This document shows positions 23,704 to 33,600 of a stretch of DNA of 64,000 nt, piece by piece. The position numbers and the translations under genes are program-made. The stretch's first letter is position 1. The number at the start of each line of letters is the position of its first letter. The notes beneath the pieces are model-generated. The model was not told the DNA's origin. It worked only from the letters and a program-made list of their open reading frames with translations, and searched no databases. Origin of the DNA: Pisaster brevispinus (Eukaryota > Echinodermata > Asteroidea > Forcipulatida > Asteriidae); contig JAMKCF010000002.1 in NCBI GenBank assembly GCA_023634235.1, forward strand, positions 5,819,222 to 5,883,221, read 5' to 3'.

Positions 23704-24961
23704 GCTTCTCAGACAATTGGAATCAAATCATTTATATCTGTCGATTTCTACAAGTTCCTTTTCCTTTAGAATCTCGGAGCTATGCTCATCCAAAATGTAA
23801 ACGCCCCTGAACGAGTACTCTGACCAGAATCTATCTTGGAAAAAATCGGCCCTGCGTTCGTGAGCACATTGTGGGCATTTTCGGTGGCTATTATCCCAAA
23901 GCTTGAAGGTCAACAACAAGGGCACAATACTGCACTGTCGGTCACTTCGTACCCAAAATACCATACCCAGGTCACTCTGTACCAAAGTCACTTCGTACCA
24001 AAGTACATGTACCTCAATTTTCTGCCGGCAGTCAATTTGGACAGAAGACCTGTACATGTATATCACGCGTCGTCGGGCGTGCGTGATTATTTACGTTGTT
24101 TGTTTGCTTGTTTGTAATTGCCAAATTCGGGTTTACTAAAAAAAAATATATATATATATAAAATAAACATATAAATAAAACTGAGTGGTATTCCTGAGTG
24201 TCAACCATTCAGCCTGGGTTCTGCCTTCACTCTTTTCTTTCATGTGGACATCATGATCAGCCTTCGATTAGAATACAATTTCGTATAAAACTATTACTAC
24301 GTCTTTGCTTTACATAAAGACAAAGTTGCCAGGCTCGGTGCATTGTTTTCTACGATGTTTAGTTTGGTCAACTTGCCTCCAAATTAAACGTTAATATTCA
24401 GTTAGCTTTATTGTGGTGACATGTGGAAAAAGGGCGTATGTTTGTAACCTTGCATTCCGAGGTCGATGTTGAGGTAAGACCTTTTATAATAATGCTTTCG
24501 ACTTTCAAAGTGAATATATTCAGGTAAATCTATAAATATTATATACATGTATCTATATCTATATCTATCAAATTAGTAGGGGAGATGGCCTTAGCTTTCG
24601 ATCCAAACCAGACCATCGTCAGAGGCATAAACCAGAACAAACACAAACATATCCATTTATAGCAAAAAGAGGAGCAAAGGATTAAGGGAGAGTATCCAGA
24701 AAAAAAGCGGGAAAATATAGCCAATCAGAGTTATACATTTACAAACAAACATATATACAAAATCTAAGTTTTCGGGTCTAACTCGGCCCAAAATCAGACC
24801 CATCGTCTTGAATTGGTTACGACAGTTAACTTTGTTCCTAATGTTAATAAAAGGTTCGCTGGGGGAACGTCTAGTCTCGTCTGCAATAACTGGCCCTGTT
24901 AAAACTTTCCCCAATGCGACATTGGGACACAGATGCTATATCAACGGTAGCCTTGTCCAAG
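23704..24961. other. Intergenic DNA
   Basis: Holds TA and TATC microsatellites (near 24149 and 24545-24568). A block at 24580-24620 (GATGG..., GATCGAAAGC-like in reverse) may be the decayed end of a Penelope-like or other retroelement. No gene supported. Confidence 0.35.
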
Positions 24962-25238
24962 GCTCTTTACGCAAGCACCCCGCTTTGAATTCACCAGGTA
25001 GCATAACAATACTGGCACGGTACTGCAGTACTTGATATACAGTATACCGTGTGGGGTCGAAGCATGGTTTTTCAACCTCGTACCAAAAAACGAGGCTGTT
25101 TCGGCTTCGTTTTTTGGTACGAGGTTGAAAAACCATGCTTCGACCCCACACGGTATACTGTATATCAAGTACTGCAGTACCTTGCCAGTATTGTTATGCT
25201 ACCTGGTGAATTCAAAGCGGGGTGCTTGCGTAAAGAGC
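24962..25238. repeat. Near-perfect 277-bp palindrome
   Basis: The arms 24962-25093 and 25107-25238 (132 bp each) are reverse complements with very few mismatches and no indels. They are centred on 25100 with a 13-base loop. Because of this, the same peptide frame appears on both strands. Short matches (GATGCTATATCAACGG / GAGCTATATCAACGG) flank both sides in direct orientation, outside the palindrome, and may be relics of a target-site duplication. Confidence 0.9.
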
Positions 25239-26570
25239 TATATCAACGGCTGCATGAACACAATGTACTAGGTTTATGTATTCAGCATAAACAGGTAGCT
25301 TACCAAAATCATTCAACCATAAGTTAACCATTTATTAATAATTGATTTCAAGTTGTGTTGGTTTTTATTTGTTATTTGTTATTAATATTCGGTTCCTGGC
25401 AGTTTGAGGCAGACGGTTCAATATAATTTTATTTGCTTAGTATCGAGTAAAAAAAAAAAAAAAAATGTAAACTATGAATAACTTGAGGTTAATCAAACAC
25501 GGACAGCTGTGGAGAGCTGAAATGAAGTACTTCATTAGCAATTCATAATAATACCATCATTCATACTAGTCAAAGAAACACAAATACATGACAACAAGGA
25601 GTTCTGTTATATTTTTTTAGCACATTTTTAATTCACATATTAACCATAAGTCATTGGAGTATCCCAAGTATACAAACTTAATTACCGATGCAAATCTATT
25701 AAACTTAATTACTTTAAAACATGTAAGTAATTAAACAGCATGGCAGTTAATTCCTTTCATGTGATTCCTATTTAAGAAGCATATGGCCAACATTGGTATT
25801 GTCAAAGACAGGTACCAAACTTGTAAAAATTTAGGGTTCAGCTGATCATCGAAGTCATAAGAAAATAGTGCCTGACAGAAAGCTCCGAACAGTTACTCTC
25901 TCCGGAGATTATTTACATTTAAACTTCACAATATAAAAACAAGTTTTTCTCTAAACCCACAGCGCACCAACATTTGTACTTTTCTTTAACAACATTCTTC
26001 CAAATGTTTCTATAGTTTAATTCATTAGTAAAATAATATGGCTATTAATTTGAGAATTAAGAATATTTTAAAAAGCTAATTAGGCACATTTTCAGAATTT
26101 TTCTGTTGAAAGACCGACATCGTAGTTCATCAAATGATTTTTTCTTTACAACTGATGACTGTTAATGTGATATGTTGGAGATTTATTTCCTAACACTAGC
26201 ATAATAGGTGATTTTCCAGTTAGATTTGGAGTAATGTCTGGTACATTGACTTGTATGGTCACAAATGAACACTCAAATTGGATTCCCCAGACTAAAGACA
26301 GTGTTGCTACATCACATGGTTTGGAGCAAGCTTTTGTATAGCAACCTCCAGATGAGCAATGGTACCATTGTGCCATACACATTCATTCAAAATTGTGTTT
26401 GGGTGTTTGCTATCTATTATGTAAGCTTGCCCCAAATCATTGACAATAGCAACTGTCTTTCTGTAGTCTGATTATTTCAATTTTAAGTGGTCCTTGTGAC
26501 TAAGCAAGTCATCGTACCAGACATTATTCGAATTTCACTCACTTACTGATTGGTCAGCATAAATGATGTG
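25239..26570. other. Intergenic DNA and PEX2 3' flank
   Basis: AT-rich, with a poly-A tract near 25450. The part nearest 26570 should be the PEX2 3' untranslated region (minus strand). No further exon supported. Confidence 0.4.
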
Positions 26571-28283
26571 TTATCTTACATCACAAGTGATTGGTCGAAT
26601 GTTTGTTACATCTTCTACAGGTTGGGAACAAAGTGGACATGTGTATGAAGGATCTGCCAAGAAATTACTCTGAAAGAGAAACAAATGCATAAAACAAATT
26701 CCCATTATTATCCAAAACACTAACAAGAAGAGTGATTAATATAAGCATCAGTGGTAGTGTGGAGATTGTCTTGCCAATTACAGTTTGTTATGAAATCAAA
26801 CAAGTTTGAGAATGTTATGGGCAACAGTGAGCTTAACCAAAACTGTAGTTTTAAACTCAGTTTCAAGTGTGGGCATGGGCAAGCTAGGGCATGGGCAAGC
26901 TAGGGCATGGGCAAGCTGGGGCTTGAGCAAGCTGGGGCATGGGCAAGCTGGGGCTCGAGCAAGCTGGGGCATAGGCAAGCTGGGGAATGGGCAAGCTGGG
27001 GCATGGCCAAGCTGGGGATTGGGCAAGCTGGGGCACGGGCACGCTGGGGCATGGGCAAGCTGGGGTACGGGCAAGCTGAGGCATGGGCAAGCTGGGGAAT
27101 GGGCAAGCTGGGTTAGGGGCAAGCTGGGGCAGGGGCAAGCTGGGGCATGGGCAAGCTGGGGAATGTTCAAGCTATGGTACCAGCAAGCTGAGGCTTGGGC
27201 AAGCTGGGGCATGGGCAAGCTGGGGCATGGGCAAGCTGGGGATGGGCAAGCTGGGGCATGGGCAAGCTGGGGCATGGGCAAGCTGGGGATGGGCAAGCTG
27301 GGGCAGGGCAAGCTGGGGCATGGGCAAGCTGGGGCATGGGCAAGCTGGGGATGGGCAAGCTGGGGCATGGGCAAGCTGGGGATGGGCAAGCTGGGGCATG
27401 GGCAAGCTGGGGCATGAGCAAGCTGGGGCATGGGCAAGCTGGGGATGGGCAAGCTGGGGCAGGGCAAGCTGGGGCATCGCATGGAAACAAATTGGGCCCC
27501 GCTGCTACTGATCATCCCTTCATTACAGCCCTCCAATGCTTTCTTTCAAAATATAAAATTCATACTGAAATGTAGCTCTACCCTTAAAGTTGAACTTAGC
27601 ATTGCTAGAAAACATAATGGCTACAAGCTTCTGACACTAAAATCCACGTATCAGATTGTATTTAACAGGGATGTGATAGGCTGTTGAGTAAAAAACCTGA
27701 ACTCTGAGCGCAAAGCACGAAAGCATGCGAGCTCGAAAACTTGGGAGCATGAAGCCCAATATTAACAATTATCTTTGGTTTTAAAAGCCCTACTCTGCAA
27801 TCTGGGGCGTTATTATATGGTTTTATCTTCATTTTTTTCAATGAATTTGATCTTTAAAAAAAAAAAAAAAATAATAATAATAATTATAATTTTTTTTTGG
27901 GGGGGGGTTAAAAAACGGAATTTATTTTTTTGGAGGGCCAAAAAAAACTGGAATTCCGGTTGAAACGGAAAAAATCACATCCCTGATTTAATTTGTTTTT
28001 ACAGTCCAGAGTGAGTACTTACCTGAATACAGTAATAGCAGAATACATGACAGCAACCTATTTCTCTCGGAGTTGTCGGCCATTCTCCACAGATTCCACA
28101 TTCTCTGTATTGGCTAGAATGTCTCTTCAATCTACGCTTACTTGAAGCAGCTTGACTAGGTCTAAAGAGTTGGCGTTGAAAGAAGTTATGGATTCTTCTG
28201 AAGTTGATGAAAGGAAGAAGGAAGAAGAGGAACTCTGCGAAACCATGCCTAAGGAGCTCCCTCGTCATGAACTCAAAGCTCAC
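26571..28283 (-). CDS. PEX2: PEX2 C-terminal exons encoding the RING finger
   Basis: Exon 6 (28023-28283, 87 codons) carries the last membrane region (HGFAEFLFFLLPFI), a basic linker, and RING ligands Cys-x2-Cys, then the Cys-x-His-x2-Cys-x2-Cys pattern in CCHVFCYYC. Exon 7 (26571-26669, 32 codons plus TAA) supplies the final Cys-Pro-Leu-Cys pair and a short tail ending TCDVR. The 1353-bp intron between them must be removed for a functional RING. It is filled by a G-rich minisatellite and a MITE. Confidence 0.95.
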
Positions 28284-31200
28284 CTAGGAATAAAGCCGCG
28301 ACAAAAATTACAACATTTCACTTTGGTTTAAATACATTTGCAGGTTTTTGCACTCAAATTCTTCTGATCTTCAAGTGAAGTTTTATGTCGACATTTAACC
28401 CTAGAAGTGTCCCAGGTTGATTAAATTGGCCCAGTTTACAGACTTTATATTGGCACTTGGTAGGGTCGATTTATGCATTTGTATTTCTTACAACACACCA
28501 TGTGGCCCTAAAAAGAAAGTTCAAGTTGTGACCAAAGTGAAGTCTGGGTAGTCAGCTTTGAACTGTATGTCTTAACTGTATAATATTTTTTCTAGAATTT
28601 CTACTCCCAATTTCTGAAAGTACGTTTAGTGCGCAGTAACACCATCTTCTTTGCTATGTAGATTTGTTCTTTGAGAACTTGTCTTGCTATTTATTCTACT
28701 GCCTTATTCAGCTTGTTTAATACACCGACAAATCAATCTAGAAGAACGTTGTTGTTCCAAATGCTTTTTATGAGCTCACCTGTCTGATTGATTGACGTTG
28801 AGCGAACTCAGCTCTGATACCCAAGATTCTCTCATGAAGAAACTGATACCGACCATCTTGCAAAAACACCAAGAAGTTGACGAGTGATGCAACACTAAGA
28901 AGCTTCTCAAAGAGATATATCGCTTTCCACATCTAAGCAAATAAAACATCCAATTCTTAAAAAAAAAAACCACAAACCATTTGCACAGGCAAAACCATTT
29001 CTTTGCGTGTCGTGGCAGAGCGAACTATTGCATTGGGCTCAAGTTCTGATGGCTGAATCATAAGAGAGTTGGTTCGGTTCCCAGTCTCTATAACTTTTGT
29101 CCTGAAGCACTAACAGGTATATACTGTATTTGCTTCTCTGAATGCACATGTATAAGTTGGAACCTGCGAGGGCCGAGACAGTACTGTGTTGGATAAACCC
29201 CAGAGTTGTAATATATGCAGCTTGAAGCTGTAGGCTCCCCAGAGAGTTGAGAAAGTTTGAGGAATGGTCTTAGTATGCCTGATGAACAGGGATAACAATG
29301 TTGTAAAACACCTTTACAAAAGTGCAACAAAAAGATTGTTTCCCATCTTACCACTTTGAAAGCTTGTATGTGATTGGTTGAACTTGACAGGTCAGCTGAT
29401 CGTTCTTGCAACCACTTTGCACCAATCAGGACACAGGCATAGAGGTATCTTTGTGATTTGACAAGGTCAGAGGTCACCAGTCTCTCATTACTGTACTTGA
29501 GATTCATCAAGCGTTGACCTAACGTCGCACCAACTGTGTTGATTGAAAACTGAGAAAGAAAAAACAAAAACATGAAATACCTCGAACTCAAAGTGTCCTC
29601 TCCTGTGCATTGGCACTTTCATCAGTGACAGTAAAATGCAATTTTGTGAGGATAATGTGATCTTCCATCTTACCTGCCATGTTAGTAATCGTAGAAGAGC
29701 ATTTAACTCTGGCTCAATGTAGGCAAGTATCCCAGGCTGAAAAGAAAAACCAAGGGAAGCAAACATTATGTTATACAAAGATGCCATACACATCAAAACT
29801 TGTCTCCGCTTACTGAAAGGGAGAACATACCTTTGGTAATTACTCCAAAAAATGACCATACAAATTTACTTGGTAAGTTGAAAATGTATAACATTTTGAG
29901 AAACGTTTCCTTTAAAGGAATGTGGTTTTAGAGAAAGGGATTCAAAAACATTTGAATCTGAGAAACGTTTCTGCATGAAACGTTTCTCAAATTGTTTCTC
30001 AATCCAACTACAGATTGTTTTTCCCGCATGGACATAACTGCTCCAGTTTGTCAGCGACATCTCAAAAATGTTACCACCAAGTTTACACAGGTTATGTTTT
30101 GCTGTACTATATTTATATAGGGTTAGAACAAGCTGTAGTTGTCAAAATGTGCCCAATGGCATGTGTTGAAATTAATTGGGTAACTTTGTTTGCTTCGCAC
30201 AGAGTCCCTATAGGAAGCCAAAGTATACCTTGAGTCATAGTTGCCTTGATTGAACCCTGCCATCGTCCCAATGATTACAATAGCAACAAGCTTGAAGGAT
30301 AAGCGTTCATCACTTCTAGAATGGTGTAACATTAAAAATACTTGAAAAATAGTATTTAGCTGTTGCAAAATATTTACCAAATAAAGGACCTATGGTATAA
30401 ATGTAAAAAAAATTAGTTAGTGGCCTGACGTTTTGACCCTAGCAGAGTCTTTCTTGAAGGATGAAAAAAAAAACACCCCAAAAAATCATTTCAAAAGGTG
30501 GTTACAGGTAATTATTATTTATTTTTTTTTGCCTTTGAGAAAGACTCTGCTAGGGTTGAAATGTCAGGCCACTAACTATTTTTTTGCATTAAAAATACTT
30601 ATAATTATTCTGAAGGGGAGCTGGCATATCAAAATTTAAAACAAAATTACCTTGAAAAAGCGGAAAATCTGGTAAAATTGTGCCTTCAGGAGCTGATGTA
30701 GTTCACTGTCTAACTGACTGGAATCCAACTGAATACAAACCAGAATAAAATCAGCCTTATTGCAAATATATGTATCATTAGCGCCAAATATGTCACCATC
30801 AGATCAAGACAATTCAGCTTAAACTTTAAAGGAAGAGTACATCATATATTTTTAGTAATTACTCAATAAAATAATGATCACAAACAGTTAAAAGAGGAAT
30901 GGATAGCTAGCTGTTGATGTTTTAAAAGTATAGTTTTCGAGAAACAGGTAATGTTTCACCCCAAAATTTGAATCTGAGAAAGGCTTCATCAGACATGAAG
31001 CCTTTCTCACTAACAGGCACTAAAAGCAGACAAATCTAATCTATGCAACGAGGGTGATCGTTTTCTTTCATTAGTTTCTTGCAACTTTGCTAACCAATTC
31101 AGTTCTAACTTTCACATGTTAACTTATAAAATTGACCCAGTAAACTGGGGTAGGGTGCTGTACTATTTTTTTTATAAATTTTGTCATCTGCTGTTGTACT

Positions 31201-33106
31201 AGCGCCCCAGCGAACCATTGCACATAACGATGGGAAACCTCAATTTGCAATGATTTTCCCAGCACTAAGCCACAAAAAAAATCCCCCAAAAGTGACAAAA
31301 ACTAGACGAACTAGACATATTGCATTTGTGCACAAATGCCGAGCTGTTTCGTCATAACTTTTTCAAATTACTCAACTGAATTTGAAAGTTTTTTTTGTAC
31401 TCAAAGCAGTTACGACGTATCAAGCCTGTTTAAAAAAGAATTTAGATTATACCACGTTTTATAAGCAATTTATGATTAAAAGGTGCAAAAAATTGAAAAA
31501 ATCTTAAAAAATCACGTGATGACGTCATCATGACGTCATTTCAGAATTTACAAGAACTTGCCAATATCTAACATCCTACCAAGTTTCAACATGATCGCAC
31601 TAATACTTTGGGAGTTATACGACTTCAAAAAAGGCACCTTTAATGCCGCGTCACGTGACCCCCGATGACGTCATCAATTTGAAATTTCACACATATGATG
31701 GCTGCCTGACGATCAACATATGTGTAAATTTTGAAGTGATTACACAAAATTTCTCCACACACATCTTCAAAAAGTCCATTTTGAACAGTTTTTAACCTGC
31801 CGCTAGAGGGCGCTCTTGTGTATTGTGACGTCATCGGTATTTTTTTTTAAATGCACACTCTTGCCAGACACTAACATCGTTGAAAGCATTTTCATAACTT
31901 TTAGCACTTTTGAATTACGAGGCACTTCCGGTTTCGACCGGAAGTAGAGGTCATGTGAGGTCACGCACACTGAATAAAATGAAGACCTAATTTATCCATA
32001 TACAATCCCGCAAACAGAAACCTACGGTCTCTTGTGGCTGATTTGTTACAGATTTTCAAATATTTAAAATAGAAACCTTTAAGATGACGTCACGTGACAG
32101 GTGATGACGTCATCATTACGTCATTGTAATATGCAGTGTATTGCACTAATGTCTTTCATCACTGAAAGTTTCATTGCAATTGCTCTTTAGGAACTAGGCA
32201 AAAGGCCGCATAGACCGAACGTGCGTTATCTTAATGGCTTTTATTACTGAAACAGACAAATAAAAAATAAAAAATAAATAAATAAATAAAATAAAATAAT
32301 AAAAAAAACTTTAACGAAAACAAGAGCTGTTTCGCAGCGCTGCGCTACGAAACAGCTAAATATAGCTTCACCGCCAACTGGCTTCTCGATATGTCTAACT
32401 CTAAGAGTGAGATGCAATATTCAATCAGGCATGAAATTGAATTTGTACACTTGATCATTTTAATCATTCATTGTTTGTGCTCCAAAGTGATGACTTTGAG
32501 TCAACACTCGGCAGTGAGACCATCCATCATAATGTTTCAAATAATGTTGCATCTGACTATCTATAATAGCTTGAAAACTGCCAACTGAACTGGCTTCTCT
32601 CGATATATATAATCTATATGATATCGAGAGAAGCCAGTTCTGTTCAGTTGGCAGTTTTCAAGCTATTTTGTTGGGTCTTTTTGTCATTTTAGGAATTTTT
32701 TTGTGGCTTGGTGCTGGGAAAATCATAGCAAATTGAGGTTTCCCATCGTTAAGTGAGGCGCTAGTATGACCGAAGATGAAGAAGAAAAAAATTCCAAGTA
32801 CAGTACAGCGCCCCATTAACTAATACTGGGTCTAATAAAAAAACAAAACAAAAAGTTATACAAACTTTTACACTTCAAACTCAAAGTAAAAAATACAAGT
32901 TTAAAAAACCACGACTGTTCAATCAGCCAGCCAGATATGTCAGCAGCCGAAAATAATTCGATTTGGTGGTGAAGATAAATGTCTATGTGAAAATAAACTA
33001 CATTTCACGACAAAATGATCAAAAGCCGAACCTGGGTAACTCGAAGAACAACACCTCCTTTACCGTCGCCAGTTCCCCCTTTTCTTTCCGTGGAGGCCGC
33101 CATCAT
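26571..33106 (-). CDS. PEX2: Peroxin-2, peroxisomal RING E3 ligase (PEX2), complete, seven coding exons
   Basis: Membrane RING-finger subunit of the PEX2-PEX10-PEX12 ubiquitin ligase that recycles the import receptor PEX5 at the peroxisome. Exons in transcript order: 33032-33106, 30651-30728, 29674-29736, 29352-29549, 28780-28932, 28023-28283, 26571-26669. All junctions are phase 0 with GT-AG, and the total is 308 residues, close to the ~305 of vertebrate PEX2. Recognisable PEX2 blocks: SQLDSELHQLL; GILAYIEPELNALLRLLTWQ; TVGATLGQRLMNLKY; NFLVFLQDGRYQFLHERILG; FMTRELLRHGFAEFLFFLLP. The RING begins at CGICGEWPTTP with CCHVFCYYC and ends in the last exon with CPLC, so the last intron splits the RING. 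The exon 1 donor is weak (GTTCGG). Start: the first of two adjacent ATGs, in MMAAS; the start lies in a GCCGCCAT context resembling a YY1 site. Identity is very secure. Confidence 0.97.
26873..27477. repeat. ~600-bp G-rich minisatellite in PEX2 last intron
   Basis: About 38 tandem copies of a 15-17-bp unit, commonest form GGGCAAGCTGGGGCAT, with variants lacking one C or carrying base changes; the right half is more homogeneous. The plus strand is G-rich (GGGG and GGG runs each unit, possible G-quadruplexes), so PEX2 pre-mRNA is C-rich here. The unit length is not a multiple of three and contains no stops, so long Gly/Ala/Trp- or Pro/Cys-rich frames appear on both strands. These are not genes. 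Confidence 0.95.
27666..27985. repeat. 320-bp MITE, hAT-like ends
   Basis: The terminal repeats CAGGGATGTGAT (27666-27677) and ATCACATCCCTG (27974-27985) are perfect reverse complements. Both flanks show ATTTAA (27660-27665 and 27986-27991). CAGGG ends are usual for hAT-type elements, but those make 8-bp duplications and only six bases match here. The interior is AT-rich and non-coding, with homopolymer tracts. Confidence 0.65.
29875..30190 (+). repeat. MITE copy in PEX2 intron (GTATACG-TIR family interior)
   Basis: Shares the 'aatctgagaaacgtttct' and 'atctcaaaaa.gttaccacc' blocks with the elements at 15135-15527 and 34725-35046. The ends are too degraded to define. It lies in the intron between PEX2 exons 2 and 3, antisense to the gene. 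Confidence 0.5.
30405..30595. repeat. Inverted pair of retroelement-like ends
   Basis: The block TTAGTTAGTGGCCTGACGTT (30412) continues to AGAGTCTTTC, and its reverse complement ends at about 30585 (GAAAGACTCTGCTAGGG... CCACTAACTA), separated by ~60 bp. A third copy is at about 35548-35603. In my experience such 'AGAAAGACTCTGCTAGGGTCG' blocks mark ends of Penelope-like elements; this attribution is tentative. Confidence 0.5.
31310..32357. repeat. Nested repeat with six perfect TGACGTCA (CRE) sites
   Basis: TGACGTCA occurs at 31520, 31531, 31666, 31826, 32085 and 32105, with a one-base variant at 32116. Several are paired with CACGTGA E-box-like palindromes. GAGCTGTTTCG occurs near the left end, and a hairpin ending AACAGCT (32325-32357) marks the right. 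The motif is the canonical CREB/ATF site, but any regulatory effect on PEX2 is unproven. The density may simply be the element's own sequence. Confidence 0.6.
32565..32667. repeat. 103-bp hairpin
   Basis: The arm starting AATAGCTTGAAAACTGCCAA at 32565 is repeated inverted, ending at 32667, and includes GGCTTCTCTCGATAT and its complement. A further partial copy of the GGCTTCTCGATAT block is near 32380. The loop is AT-rich. It lies inside the 31133-32832 foldback element. Confidence 0.75.
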
Positions 33107-33600
33107 TGTTTATTTTTTCACCCCGACGGACTGCGCCCTCAAGAGACATCAAACCGACAGTAAAACAGCCGTCGGATCCAGACTAACGCACCGGCGATTG
33201 ACCAATGAACAAGCTTGTTTCATGATCTATTGACAGTAATTACATGTACATACGTGGTTTGAATTTGAGCGCTTTTGTTATGGACGTGTACTGAATTGAA
33301 TAGCGATTTCTTTCACCTCGTTAGATATTCTGTATGTTGTTTACATTGGTTGCCCAACTGTTTGGAACGTTTACTGAACAAATGTTTGCTTAGGTTGGTT
33401 AATTCTTGCCTAAAGCACGGAGCCACATTTTGAAAAGTCTGGACCCGTCGTCAATTGTCGGGGGTCACTAACTTAGCAATAACAAGTGAAACTGGTTGAA
33501 CTGAAGCTAGCTAGCTGGACTACAGTCCTACACGAAGACACCGACTGGCTGAGAGCCTGAGATGTCGTAAGTATGATCTTAACTGACTACGTTAGCTTCA
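33107..33600. promoter_or_regulatory. PEX2 promoter region and a possible plus-strand first exon
   Basis: The sequence above the PEX2 ATG is moderately CpG-rich, with a CCAAT motif near 33202. On the plus strand a GAGATGTC|GTAAGT donor at 33566/33567 follows an apparently unspliced ~150-bp leader. It could be a first, mostly untranslated exon of a plus-strand transcript, perhaps rootletin 5 kb away. Joining to the known rootletin ATG exon would not extend the reading frame. Tentative. Confidence 0.3.

Larger units (their letters stand above)
31133..32832. mobile_element. 1.7-kb foldback element in PEX2 intron 1
   Basis: The left arm begins GACCCAGTA (31134-31142) and runs to about 31298. The right arm is its reverse complement from about 32675 to TACTGGGTC (32824-32832). 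The best-conserved stretch reads AACGATGGGAAACCTCAATT (31227-31246) and recurs inverted at about 32734-32753. The interior holds at least one further element (31310-32357) and a hairpin (32565-32667), so this looks like nested insertion. It lies in the 2.3-kb first intron of PEX2. Confidence 0.7.

Noticed and set aside
24936..25327. Matching peptide frames on opposite strands
   Set aside because: Produced by the 277-bp palindrome, not by two related genes.
26796..27575. Long repetitive open frames on both strands (up to 246 codons, Pro/Cys/Leu- or Gly/Ala/Trp-rich)
   Set aside because: They arise because the minisatellite unit lacks stop codons and is not a multiple of three, so all frames stay open. 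They lie in the PEX2 last intron and have no splice or start logic.
29088..29591. 167-codon minus-strand frame
   Set aside because: Contains real PEX2 exon 4 (29352-29549) but reads through both introns; the spliced model replaces it.
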